From assembly GCA_036513315.1 (NCBI GenBank), contig DATBZF010000066.1, positions 17,003 through 81,002 of the forward strand: a DNA stretch of 64,000 nucleotides. The letters run 5' to 3'. The notes beneath the pieces were generated by a model. That model was not told the origin of the DNA and did no database searches. It saw only the letters and a program-made list of their open reading frames with translations. Position 1 is the first letter of the stretch; the number at the start of each line of letters is the position of its first letter. A program made the translations under genes and the position numbers. The stretch is from Roseiarcus sp036513315 (GTDB lineage: Bacteria; Pseudomonadota; Alphaproteobacteria; Rhizobiales; Beijerinckiaceae). Of this stretch, positions 1 to 8,578 are shown piece after piece.

Positions 1-50
1 GCGGCCAGGAGCGCCGCGACGACGAGCGTTGCCCCAAAAATTTTCATCAT
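1..50 (-). CDS. N-terminus of an exported protein, cut by the window edge
   Basis: A minus-strand reading frame begins with two consecutive ATG codons at 50 and 47 and reads MMKIFGATLVVAALLA before the window ends. A lysine followed by a hydrophobic stretch is what a signal peptide or membrane anchor looks like. The first ATG overlaps the TGA of the small upstream frame (47-241) by three bases, an arrangement common in translationally coupled pairs. Only 16 residues are visible, so no family can be assigned. Confidence 0.45.
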   Translation of the reverse strand, partial: MMKIFGATLVVAALLA

Positions 51-241
51 TGGCTCATCCCCTTCACCGCTGCAGCGATTATGGCCGCAATTGGCACAGG
101 GGCGCAAGACAAGTAGATGCCCTCGACAAGCTCCCCTATCCATTCGTAATAGTCGGGATTGCGATATGTGTCGGATAGCCGATTTTGCGCCTCGGAGATC
201 CCGTTAGAGCTTGCGCCTGTGTGCTGGAGTTGCATGATCAT
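47..241 (-). CDS. small hypothetical protein, 64 aa
   Basis: The frame encodes 64 residues with a short hydrophobic C-terminal stretch (CAPVPIAAIIAAAVKG) and a polar N-terminal half. I do not recognise a family. Its support is positional: its stop overlaps the start of a signal-peptide-bearing frame to its left on the same strand. Against it, the first ATG lies inside the translation-start region of the divergent FAD oxidoreductase gene, so the true start may be downstream or the frame may be spurious. A single membrane segment or secreted role is possible but not shown. Confidence 0.3.
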   Translation of the reverse strand: MIMQLQHTGASSNGISEAQNRLSDTYRNPDYYEWIGELVEGIYLSCAPVPIAAIIAAAVKGMSQ

Positions 242-1604
242 GATCTCTTCGGTTCACCCAGCATTTTTGGCGACCGACCTCCCTGCCCGCGCTGATGTGG
301 TCGTCGTCGGCGGGGGGATCGTCGGCGTGAGCGCCGCCCTTCACCTCGCTAAGAAAGGGATCTCGGTCGCTCTATGCGAAAAGGGACGCATCGCCGGCGA
401 GCAGTCGAGTCGGAATTGGGGTTGGTGTCGAACGATGGGCCGGGACCCCGCCGAAATCCCGCTCAGCATTGAGAGCCTCCGCATGTGGGCGGCCATGAAC
501 CTGGAGGTCGGCGCCGAGACAGGCTTCCGGAACAGCGGCATCGTCTATCTTTGCGAAACCCAAAAGGATCTTGACGAGCGCGAGGCCTGGCTCGCGCATG
601 CCCGATCCTATCAGGTTAACTCCCGCTTGCTTGGCCCCGCCGAGGTGGACCGCGCTCTGCCCGGTTCCGCCCGCCGCTGGATGGGGGCGCTGTTTACGCC
701 CACCGACGGGCGCGCGGAGCCGCAATTGGCGGTCCCTGCGATGGCGGAGGCGGCGCGCCGGATGGGCGCGACGGTCATGGCGTCCTGCGCGGTGCGGGGG
801 CTCGAAACCGCCGCTGGCGCGGTGAGTGCAGTGATAACGGAAAAAGGCCGAATCTCCTGCAGCTCTGTCATTCTTGCAGGCGGCGCCTGGTCGCGGCTCT
901 TCTGCGGCAATGTCGGCCTCGATTTTCCCCAGCTTAAAGTCCTAGGCTCGGTCATGCGCACTGCACCCCTCGACGGAGCGCCGGACTATGCTGTCGGCGC
1001 ATCAAATTTTGCCTTTCGCAAGCGACTCGATGGCGGCTACACCGTGGCTCAGCGCGGCGCCAATATCACCCCGATCGTGCCGGACAGTTTTCGACTCTTC
1101 TTCGACTTCCTTCCCTCGCTCACGAAGCAATGGCGGGAACTTCGCCTGCGGATCGGGCGCCGCTTCATCGAGGAGTGGAATATTCCTCGGACCTGGCCGC
1201 TCGATGGTCCCTCGCCGTTTGAATCCGTCCGCGTCCTCGATCCTCAGCCGGTGGAGACGATCCTCGCGGAAGCCAGGTCAAATCTGACGATGAGCTTTCC
1301 GGCCTTCAAAGATATGACAATCGCTGGACGCTGGGCGGGACTGATCGACGTGACGCCGGACGCCGTGCCGGTGATCTCGCCCGTTCAAGCTCTGCCGGGC
1401 TTTTTTCTGGCGAGTGGATTTTCCGGTCATGGCTTCGGAATTGGGCCCGCATCGGGCCGCCTCATCGCCGATCTCGTCGCCGGCGACCGCCCGATCGTGG
1501 ATCCGGCGCCCTTCCGTTTCGAACGACTGGCGAGAGCTTCGAGGCGAGACCCGCTACGCGCCCCGCCGGTTGAAGCAGTATCGCGCCAAGTCCACCAAGC
1601 TTGA
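234..1604 (+). CDS. FAD-dependent oxidoreductase, DAO / D-amino-acid dehydrogenase family
   Basis: The 456-residue product carries a Rossmann dinucleotide motif GGGIVG at about residues 26-31, preceded by a beta strand (ADVVVV), and a C-terminal GFSGHGFGIGPASG segment of the kind that closes the FAD site in DAO-fold enzymes such as glycine oxidase, sarcosine oxidase beta-like and D-amino-acid dehydrogenases. These enzymes oxidise the C-N bond of amino acids or N-methyl amines in the cytoplasm or at the inner membrane. The ATG at 234 is chosen because GGAG lies six bases upstream; a second ATG at 240 is also possible, and the frame is open back to 159. The substrate cannot be read from sequence. 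The nearest neighbour on the right (SDR genes) is on the opposite strand, so the gene appears to stand alone. Confidence 0.85.
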   Translation: MIMISSVHPAFLATDLPARADVVVVGGGIVGVSAALHLAKKGISVALCEKGRIAGEQSSRNWGWCRTMGRDPAEIPLSIESLRMWAAMNLEVGAETGFRNSGIVYLCETQKDLDEREAWLAHARSYQVNSRLLGPAEVDRALPGSARRWMGALFTPTDGRAEPQLAVPAMAEAARRMGATVMASCAVRGLETAAGAVSAVITEKGRISCSSVILAGGAWSRLFCGNVGLDFPQLKVLGSVMRTAPLDGAPDYAVGASNFAFRKRLDGGYTVAQRGANITPIVPDSFRLFFDFLPSLTKQWRELRLRIGRRFIEEWNIPRTWPLDGPSPFESVRVLDPQPVETILAEARSNLTMSFPAFKDMTIAGRWAGLIDVTPDAVPVISPVQALPGFFLASGFSGHGFGIGPASGRLIADLVAGDRPIVDPAPFRFERLARASRRDPLRAPPVEAVSRQVHQA

Positions 1605-1776
1605 AAGCTGGCGCCGTCCATCATTGCGCGAAGCGGCAAAAGGTTTCCGAAAGCGACGCAACATTACGGGCTGCGGTTGGCCTGGATAGACGCCAAAGCC
1701 CTCTACCGTTCGGTGCGGACATTCGTTGCATAAAACTCCTGATCCGAATCAGAAAATGCCACTGGGCGGCTAATGT

Positions 1777-2526
1777 CTAAAGTTTTGAACCTCCGTCCAC
1801 TCTGAGGGTTTCGCCGGAGATCCAGCGGGCGTCATCCGATGCAAGGAACGCGATCGCGGCTGCGATGTCCGCCGGTTCGGCCAAGCGCTTCAACGCCTGC
1901 ATCGACAAGGTGGCGTCCCGACCCGCATCGGTCTTGGTGAAGCTTGACATATCCGTCTGCACTACACCCGGCGCTGCGGCGTTGACACGAATGCCCCGCC
2001 CGCCGAGCGCCGAGGCAAAGTGCTTCACCAACGTATCGACGGCCCCCTTGGTGGCGGCATAGGCCGACAGCGTGCCGACCGATGCATGTGCAGCCAGTGA
2101 TGACAGCAGAATGACGCTGCTTCCGTCGCCGAGAATCGGCAAAAGCTGCTGGATAAGGAAGAACGGCGCCCTAACATTGACCGCGAACAGCGTATCGAAG
2201 TCTGCGATGGAGATTTCCTCGATGGCCGCCGCCTTGGCGACGCCGGCGTTGGCTACCAGAATGTCCAGCCGCTCGCCGACCATGCGGCGCACTTGCGCGG
2301 CGAGCCGATGCGGACCGTCAGCGGCAGAAAGATCGGCGCCGACCGCTTCGGCTTTCCCGCCGTGAGAACGGATTTCGCCGACGACCGCCTCGGCCTCGTT
2401 GGCCCCCCGTCCAAAATGGACAAGCACTTGTGCTCCTTGTTCCGCGAGCGCCAGAGCCGTTGCGCGCCCGATACCTCGCGACGCGCCGGTCACGAGGGCG
2501 GTTTTCCCCGAGAGCTTTGCGGCCAT
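1777..2526 (-). CDS. SDR family NAD(P)-dependent oxidoreductase
   Basis: This is a classical short-chain dehydrogenase of 249 residues with the cofactor motif TGASRGIG near residue 14, the NAG motif (VANAGVAK), a catalytic serine region (LLSSLAAHAS), the YAATK active-site Tyr-x3-Lys, and the C-terminal SGETLRVDGG signature. Such proteins interconvert alcohols and ketones with NAD(P)H. It is the last of three tandem minus-strand SDR genes (1777-4177), about 110 bases below its neighbour. The start ATG at 2526 has GGAG eight bases upstream. The FabG-like layout does not tell the substrate. Confidence 0.88.
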   Translation of the reverse strand: MAAKLSGKTALVTGASRGIGRATALALAEQGAQVLVHFGRGANEAEAVVGEIRSHGGKAEAVGADLSAADGPHRLAAQVRRMVGERLDILVANAGVAKAAAIEEISIADFDTLFAVNVRAPFFLIQQLLPILGDGSSVILLSSLAAHASVGTLSAYAATKGAVDTLVKHFASALGGRGIRVNAAAPGVVQTDMSSFTKTDAGRDATLSMQALKRLAEPADIAAAIAFLASDDARWISGETLRVDGGSKL

Positions 2527-2636
2527 GCTGTTATCTCCAGTTCTGGAATGGGGATGAATCCGGTCGCAATCGGCCGTCGACAGCGTTGGGCGATTGCGCG
2601 CTGAGGTCGAGAAACATCGAAAATCGCATCGTTGGG

Positions 2637-3380
2637 TCAGGCGTTCGTGCCGCCGTCCACGGTCAGACTCGCGCCAGTGATGTAGGATGCTTCCGGGCTG
2701 GCGACGAACGACACCAAATCGGCGACTTCATCCACTGATCCGTAGCGGTCGAGGGCTGTATTGGCCTTTTGGGGCGCCGCCCAATCGCCGGAGGCAGGAT
2801 TAAGCTCTGTGTCGATCGGCCCCGGTTGGACATTGTTGACGGTAATGCCGCGGGCGCCCACCTCCCTGGACAAACTCTGAGCGAACATTTTGATCGCGCC
2901 CTTGGTGGCCGCATAGGCCACCAGGCCGGGCGTCATGTTGCGCTCGCCGACGCAGGAACCGATCATGATGATGCGGCCGCCGTTCTTCATGTGCTTCAAA
3001 GCCGCTTGCGTTGCGGTGAAGGCGCCGCGAAGGTTGATATCGATGACGCGATCCAGCTCGAAGATTGTAGTCTCTTCGAATTTCTTGGGAATCGCCGTCC
3101 CGGCGTTGTTCACGAACACATCGAGCCGGCCGAAGGCGGCCAACGTCTTTTCGATGGCGGCCTTGCTGGCGTCGGCATCGGCCGCATCCGCTTGAATCGC
3201 GATCGCCCTCGCCCCGGCGCGCTCAATTTCCCTGACGACCGATGCGGCGGCATCGGCCCCTTTCGTGTATGTGATGGCCACGTTCGCGCCGTCCGCGGCC
3301 AGACGCCTGGCGATTGCCGCGCCGATGCCTCGCGAGCCGCCGGTTACGAGCGCGGTTTTTCCTTCGAGCTTCTTTGGCAT
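2637..3380 (-). CDS. SDR family NAD(P)-dependent oxidoreductase
   Basis: This second SDR of the tandem set has 247 residues: TGGSRGIG cofactor motif near residue 13, VNNAGTA, a serine in MIGSCVGE, YAATK catalytic pair and a C-terminal ITGASLTVDGG. The frame is open to 3434, but ATG 3380 is preferred because AGGAG sits seven bases before it and the protein then starts MPKKLEGKTALVTGG, the usual SDR beginning. It resembles the downstream SDR at 1777-2526 and may be a diverged duplicate of it. The substrate is unknown. Confidence 0.88.
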   Translation of the reverse strand: MPKKLEGKTALVTGGSRGIGAAIARRLAADGANVAITYTKGADAAASVVREIERAGARAIAIQADAADADASKAAIEKTLAAFGRLDVFVNNAGTAIPKKFEETTIFELDRVIDINLRGAFTATQAALKHMKNGGRIIMIGSCVGERNMTPGLVAYAATKGAIKMFAQSLSREVGARGITVNNVQPGPIDTELNPASGDWAAPQKANTALDRYGSVDEVADLVSFVASPEASYITGASLTVDGGTNA

Positions 3381-3430
3381 TGTTATTCTCCTGGTTCGAT
3401 AATTAGGCCCGGCGCGATTTCCGCGTAGGC

Positions 3431-4177
3431 TCAATTCGCACTGCGACCGCCATCGACGTTGAGCACATGTCCGGTGATGAATCGGGCCTCGTCCGACGCG
3501 ATGAACACGATGCCGTCCGCCACTTCCTCGGCGAGGCCGAGTCGGTCCATCGGGATCCGCGTCACGAGGGCCGCCTTGTTCTCCGCGGTGCGGGTGAAGC
3601 GCGTCAGCATACCAGTATCGGTAGGACCTGGGGCCACAGCGTTCACGCGAATTCCCGACTTGGCGACTTCGAGCGCCACCGACTTCGTGATTCCCTCGAC
3701 GGCATGTTTTGCGCCAGCATAAATCGAGGCGAATGCCGCGCCCTCATGCCCATGGGTAGAGGAGATATTGATGATGCTGCCGTTCCCTTGCGCCTGCATC
3801 GCGCGCACTTCATGCTTCATGCTCAGGACCACGCCGAGAACATTGGTCTCGAAGGTCGCCGCGAAGCTTTCAGCTGTCTGGTCCGTGATGGCGCCGCCTG
3901 AGCCTTCCGTGGCGGCATTGTTCACCGCGACATCAATGTGGCCGAACCGCGCAACGGTCTCGTCGACCATGTTGCGTACGTCGTCCTCCTGGCGAACGTC
4001 GGCAATGACGAACGCGGCCTCTGCTCCCAACGCGCGCAGTTCCTTCACAAGGGCTTTGCCGGCCTCCTCGCGCCGTCCAGCGACGACGACGCTGGCTCCC
4101 TTCTTGGCGAAGGCGACCGCGGCCGCACGGCCAATGCCCGTGAGTCCGCCGGTGATTAAGACGACAAGATTGGCCAT
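3431..4177 (-). CDS. SDR family NAD(P)-dependent oxidoreductase
   Basis: This is the first gene of the tandem SDR trio, 248 residues. The start ATG at 4177 (MANLVVLITGG) has GGAG seven bases upstream; another in-frame start lies two codons earlier. The motifs are TGGLTGIG, VNNAATEG (a variant of NNAG with alanine in place of the final glycine), INISSTHG with the catalytic serine, YAGAKHA (Tyr-x3-Lys) and ITGHVLNVDGG. Together the three SDRs look like a small operon that begins about 190 bases downstream of the regulator gene at 4371, which may control it. The reaction is redox at a hydroxyl or keto group; the substrate is not known. Confidence 0.88.
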   Translation of the reverse strand: MANLVVLITGGLTGIGRAAAVAFAKKGASVVVAGRREEAGKALVKELRALGAEAAFVIADVRQEDDVRNMVDETVARFGHIDVAVNNAATEGSGGAITDQTAESFAATFETNVLGVVLSMKHEVRAMQAQGNGSIINISSTHGHEGAAFASIYAGAKHAVEGITKSVALEVAKSGIRVNAVAPGPTDTGMLTRFTRTAENKAALVTRIPMDRLGLAEEVADGIVFIASDEARFITGHVLNVDGGRSAN

Positions 4178-4370
4178 GAGCATCTCCGTAGCTGTTCTCC
4201 GCCTCGACGCGGCAAATCAGCCGCGACTGCGGCGTCGGCCGCTCCGGCGGCCAGACAGGACGCCGGGGACCTCGCCAACTGCCGCCGACACGCATGATTT
4301 CAGATCGATTGGCTAACGTCGCGTGAGCTATTGGGATATGTTGTGAGGGGCCGCTAACGCCGTGTCAGAG

Positions 4371-7280
4371 CTATGACCATTCCGCTAGGAGTCCTTGAGC
4401 CGTCACGAGATCGTGGGTCGCGAATCCTTCGACAAACCGGGAGACGGTCTCCTCCAGCAGGTCCCTTGCCGCGACCACTCGCCCGCCGCTCCGCCATAGC
4501 TTCGCCAAGCTGGTCGCGGCGCGCAGCTCCCACGATAGGGTCGCCTGCCGCCGCGCTGCGTCGAGCGAGCGCAGAAGTTGCGTTTCCGCATTCACGGCAG
4601 CGCCCGGGCCGCCATGCCACAACAGCAGTTCCGCATTGACGCGAAGCACCTCCGGCAAGCACCAACGGGCCTCCCCGATGTCTTCGTCAGGCTGCGGCGC
4701 CGGAATGACCGGACGCGAGGCCATCAGCACTATGTCCGCGGCATTCGACAGGTCCAGGCGCGGCTCCAGAAAGGACGCGACAAGCTGGTCCTGCGCCCCG
4801 CCTTTCCGCAGACGTAGCATCAACGCCCAGCATCCGATCCAACGATCGTTCGCGGCGCTGTTGACCGTCATGTCCAAATACGCCTGTGTCAGCGCCAGAT
4901 CGCCGGTCCACAGGGACAAGGGGCAGCCGGCAAGACAGACGGTATAGTAAAGCGAGAACCAGTGATCAGCGCGGCGCGCTGCGTCGATCGCCTCGTCCAG
5001 CGCCGCCATCGCCCGGTCAGGAAACCCCTGCAACCACAGGCTCCGCGCGAGCAACGCCGGGACCGCTACTTCGGAACTTAGTTGAAAATCCGTATCGGTG
5101 GCGGTTCCGGTCTGGCGCACGATCGTCCGTACGCCTTCCAGCATCTGCCCCGCAACCGCCTGATTGCCCAGATAGTGATGCGTAAGCCCCCCGATCCTGT
5201 CGCCCAGCACAACATCGGCGCGGTCTCCCGCAGTCCTCGCCAGGGCGGCGTAATCGTCCGCGAGCGCGAGAGCGATCCGGTATTCTCCGCGGGCGCGGCA
5301 TATCGCCCACATGCCCCACCGTGCGTGCAGTCTAGCCGAGACGTCGCCGACTTGATCGGCGAGTTCGCGCGCGCGCGTGAACGCTGCCTCCAGTCGGTCC
5401 CGCCGGCTCGCCGAATACCAGATCGCGTAACCAAACGCGATCCACAGCCGCATCTCTACTTCGGCATCCGGCTGCGGAAGCTCGGCAAGCCGCGACAGAG
5501 CGCGCTCAATCCTCCCCGCGTATTCCAGAGTGAGCGACAGCTTGAGCCACAGCCGTATCGAATTTGAGGTCAGATCGAGACCGATCGAGAGGTCGCCGCC
5601 TCGAGAGAACGACCAGTCGAGGACGGCCCGGAAGTCGTCAATCCGCCTAGCGTAGATTTGCAACCATCGTTTCCCCTCTTGGGATTGCCACTGGGACGGC
5701 GCGCTCTCGATCAGAGCCAAATGGTGCTCGGCATATCGCCGCGCGATTTGGGGCGCCTCTTCGCTGGCCGCGAGCTTCTCGGCGGCGTAGAGACGGGTCG
5801 CCTCAAGCAATCGATAAAGAACGGTCGCGCCCGTGCTGTCCGCGGCGAGCAGGGATTTAGCGACCAGGTCGGCCATCGCGTCGGTAACGCTCTCAGGCGA
5901 TATCGAGGGGTCCACTACAATAGCGAGCGCGGAATCCAGCGAAAACGCTGCTCGAAAGACAGCGATGCGGCGCAAGACGCTCTGCTCGATCAATGACAGC
6001 AAATTGTAGCCCCAGTCCAGCGTCGCCCGCAGAGTCTGATGCCTCGGCAGCGCGAAACGGCGCCCCTTCGTCAAAACCGTGAACATGTTGTCAAGCTGGT
6101 TGGCTAATGCGACGACGCCAAAGAACTCGACGCGAGCCGCGGCCAGTTCCAGCGCCAGTGGAATGCCATCGAGGCGCCGGCATATTTCGGATACTGACGG
6201 AGCCGATGCGTCGTCAAGCGTGAAGCTGTCGACGCTCGCGCTCGCGCGTTCGACGAACAGCTGGACGGCGGAGAAGGCCATGGCCTCCGCGGCAGTGACA
6301 TCGCGCTTGACTGACGGACATTCGAGAGGAGCCAGACGATGCACATGCTCCCCGGCGATTCTCAACGGTTCGCGGCTCGTGATCAGCATATGGGTTTCGG
6401 TCGCCTCCCGAAGGACGCGCTGAGCCAGCTGCGCAACGACCTCGATGACCTGCTCGCAATTGTCGAGCACGAGCAGCGATCGATCGTTGCCCAAAAAGTC
6501 AACCACCGCCGTAAGTGGATCGTCTTCTTGCAGGACGAGCCCCAAGATCGATGCGAGCGTGTTGATCACCAGCGACGAATCTTCGATCGGAGCTAAATCG
6601 ACGAACCGCACGGCATCGCCGAAGTTAGCGCATTGCGACGCGGCGCTCGCGACCGCCAACGACGTCTTGCCGATTCCGGCCGGCCCGACGATGGTGACAA
6701 GCCGGCGGTGCGACAATTCGCGAGATATGGCTTCGATGCTATCCGACCGGCCAACGATAGAGGCGCCGCGAGTCGGCAGATTGCTCCTTACGCCGACCCG
6801 CGCTTTGCCGGCGGGTACGGGGTTGCTAGCCCTCGCCATCCGGTCGACCGGGACGGCGAAGCAATAGCCGCGACCTGGCACATTGACGACATATTGCCGG
6901 TCGCCGAGCGCTTTGCGCAGGTTCTTGATATGAAACCGTAGGCTGCTTTCTTCGACATTCACATCGCCCCAGACCGCGCCAAGCAATTCTTGATTCGGGA
7001 CGGTTTCACCGGCGCGCTCGACAAGGGCGATGAGAAGGTCGAGAGCGCGCCCGCCCAGACGAACGGGACGTCCCTCCCTCTCCAATCGGCGTTCTGTCGG
7101 CGAGAGGCAGAATGGTCCGAATGCGAGCACGAGATTCCCGCTGTCCAACACCCTGAAAACCTCACAATCACTTTCGCGGGACGCTTCCAAAGACCCTATC
7201 GGGCTCCAAAGTCCAGGCGCACGGCCGAACTTTAGAGTATTAGGCCGCGGAGGCGAATGCCACCAACGTTGTCGAAGCAA
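4371..7280 (-). CDS. winged-helix transcriptional regulator with STAND-type ATPase and TPR-like region
   Basis: A large regulator of up to 969 residues. An OmpR/PhoB-type winged helix occupies roughly residues 50-145 (SLRFHIKNLRKALGD, PGRGYCF). A NTPase domain follows with Walker A (VGPAGIGKTS, about 199), Walker B (LLVLDNCEQV, about 270), a sensor-like ITSREPL and GIPLALELAAARVE. A long helical, probably TPR-like C-terminal half completes it. This architecture matches the AfsR/SARP-like and MalT-like one-component activators common in rhizobia. The ATG at 7280 gives about 50 non-conserved residues ahead of the DNA-binding domain; a GTG at 7151 would start nearer the domain and may be the real start. 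The three SDR genes lie downstream on the same strand and are its likely targets by position. The signal sensed is unknown. Confidence 0.85.
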   Translation of the reverse strand: MLRQRWWHSPPRPNTLKFGRAPGLWSPIGSLEASRESDCEVFRVLDSGNLVLAFGPFCLSPTERRLEREGRPVRLGGRALDLLIALVERAGETVPNQELLGAVWGDVNVEESSLRFHIKNLRKALGDRQYVVNVPGRGYCFAVPVDRMARASNPVPAGKARVGVRSNLPTRGASIVGRSDSIEAISRELSHRRLVTIVGPAGIGKTSLAVASAASQCANFGDAVRFVDLAPIEDSSLVINTLASILGLVLQEDDPLTAVVDFLGNDRSLLVLDNCEQVIEVVAQLAQRVLREATETHMLITSREPLRIAGEHVHRLAPLECPSVKRDVTAAEAMAFSAVQLFVERASASVDSFTLDDASAPSVSEICRRLDGIPLALELAAARVEFFGVVALANQLDNMFTVLTKGRRFALPRHQTLRATLDWGYNLLSLIEQSVLRRIAVFRAAFSLDSALAIVVDPSISPESVTDAMADLVAKSLLAADSTGATVLYRLLEATRLYAAEKLAASEEAPQIARRYAEHHLALIESAPSQWQSQEGKRWLQIYARRIDDFRAVLDWSFSRGGDLSIGLDLTSNSIRLWLKLSLTLEYAGRIERALSRLAELPQPDAEVEMRLWIAFGYAIWYSASRRDRLEAAFTRARELADQVGDVSARLHARWGMWAICRARGEYRIALALADDYAALARTAGDRADVVLGDRIGGLTHHYLGNQAVAGQMLEGVRTIVRQTGTATDTDFQLSSEVAVPALLARSLWLQGFPDRAMAALDEAIDAARRADHWFSLYYTVCLAGCPLSLWTGDLALTQAYLDMTVNSAANDRWIGCWALMLRLRKGGAQDQLVASFLEPRLDLSNAADIVLMASRPVIPAPQPDEDIGEARWCLPEVLRVNAELLLWHGGPGAAVNAETQLLRSLDAARRQATLSWELRAATSLAKLWRSGGRVVAARDLLEETVSRFVEGFATHDLVTAQGLLAEWS

Positions 7281-7496
7281 TGTGCCGGTGCGGATAGAGG
7301 AGCGAATCCAAGAATGTCTTCCCCATCCTGTTTAGCGAGTCGAAGTCGCGAATCTGCTCTCGGAAATCCGCGGACCCGGCGGTTCCATAAGTCTTCTTAT
7401 TCTAAACACGGATAGATGACCCCTTTGCGGCCGAGAGCGGATCGGAGGCCTCCGGGCAGCGATGCGCAGCGCCAAACGCTCGCATCCGACGCGAAA

Positions 7497-7841
7497 TCAG
7501 CGGGCCTCGTCTCCGTGATCGACGAACTCCAAGGCGTCGATCGCAGCGTTCCTTTCATCCTCCGTCTGCTTCAGGGAAAGCTCCAGCTGCCTGGTGCTGC
7601 TTACGCTGCTCCCCATCAGGACCAGCCCGCCAAGCCCAACGGCTATCCCGACAATCATTTGAACCGGCGTGACGGTCGTCAGACCGAGCACCAAGCAGAT
7701 GAGCAACGCTGCGCCGGCGGAAGCGCAGGCGCGTCCTGCTACGACGAGCCTGCGGCTGCGCCGGATCGCCTCTCGCAACTCGTCGATCTGCGCCTCAAGT
7801 CGCTCGATCTGTTCGGCTGGCGTCGGATCCGCTTCGAACAT
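7497..7841 (-). CDS. small membrane protein with flanking coiled coils
   Basis: This 114-residue frame begins with an acidic, heptad-rich helix (EQIERLEAQIDELREAI), followed by two hydrophobic segments at about residues 36-57 and 60-80 separated by a short proline-containing turn, and then a second charged helix (LELSLKQTEDERNAA). The pattern implies an inner-membrane hairpin with both coiled-coil ends on the same side, probably cytoplasmic. No enzymatic motif is visible and I do not recognise a named family. It stands alone, about 215 bases upstream of the regulator gene start on the same strand. Confidence 0.6.
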   Translation of the reverse strand: MFEADPTPAEQIERLEAQIDELREAIRRSRRLVVAGRACASAGAALLICLVLGLTTVTPVQMIVGIAVGLGGLVLMGSSVSSTRQLELSLKQTEDERNAAIDALEFVDHGDEAR

Positions 7842-8578
7842 TGAACTCTCAGGCAGGGTTGCGGGTCGTAGCGATCAGAAACTTGCAGTGGTCCACCCGC
7901 AAATCGGCGTTGCAACGCGAAGCCGATCGACGTGCCGAACTGAGACGACTTCTCTAACCCAGTCAATCGCATCTCCGCGTCGTGTCGGAAGCGCCTCCGG
8001 CGTCTATCGACAATGAATGTCCGCTTCGGCTCCTCCCTTATCCGGAAGCCGCCATTGCGCTTCCGGCCAAACCCGACCCCTGGGGGTTCCACAAGCCTCC
8101 CTCCGCGAATCGCAGCTGTAGCCGCAAAGTTAGAATGTCCCAGTTCTGATCGCTCTCCGCGCCGCTCCACCCCGCCGGTCGGATGCAAGCCCGCGGGGGC
8201 TCCCAGCCGGCGGTGTCGCGTTATGCGATTAGCGTCTTAGGCCACGCCATCGACGCCGCCACGCGAAAGGCGCGAGATTGAAGCCTCACGAAGGCTTCCA
8301 CGCCGTGCGCACGAGCGATGAGCTGATGTAGGTCCGGCCCGCAAATCTTGCGCTCTTGAGCAAGAGCCCTGCGCTATCGTGCAAGCGAAAGCGCGCAAGG
8401 GCTGCTACAGAACGGCCGGCTCCTCGTCAGTGTTTCTGAGGAAGCGTTATTCGTCGGAGAGAACGCATGACCGTCATTCAGGAAAGATCGTGTCGATAGC
8501 GTTGTAAACCGGCGCGGCGAACAGACCGTGCAGCGGGGCGGTACGTAGAACGCGCCACCGCAAAGGGAGAAATGAAAC
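7842..8578. other. intergenic region without a supported gene
   Basis: About 740 bases separate two divergent genes. Short frames exist on both strands, but none has a convincing ribosome site, domain or signal sequence. The stretch contains a perfect hairpin at 8352-8367 and presumably the promoter of the esterase gene at 8579. Confidence 0.5.
8352..8367. promoter_or_regulatory. perfect inverted repeat upstream of the esterase gene
   Basis: GCTCTTG-AG-CAAGAGC is a perfect seven-base inverted repeat with a two-base spacer, 211 bases upstream of the esterase start. The tiny loop makes a protein-binding palindrome more plausible than an RNA hairpin. There is no T-run next to it, so it is not a standard terminator. 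Confidence 0.3.
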
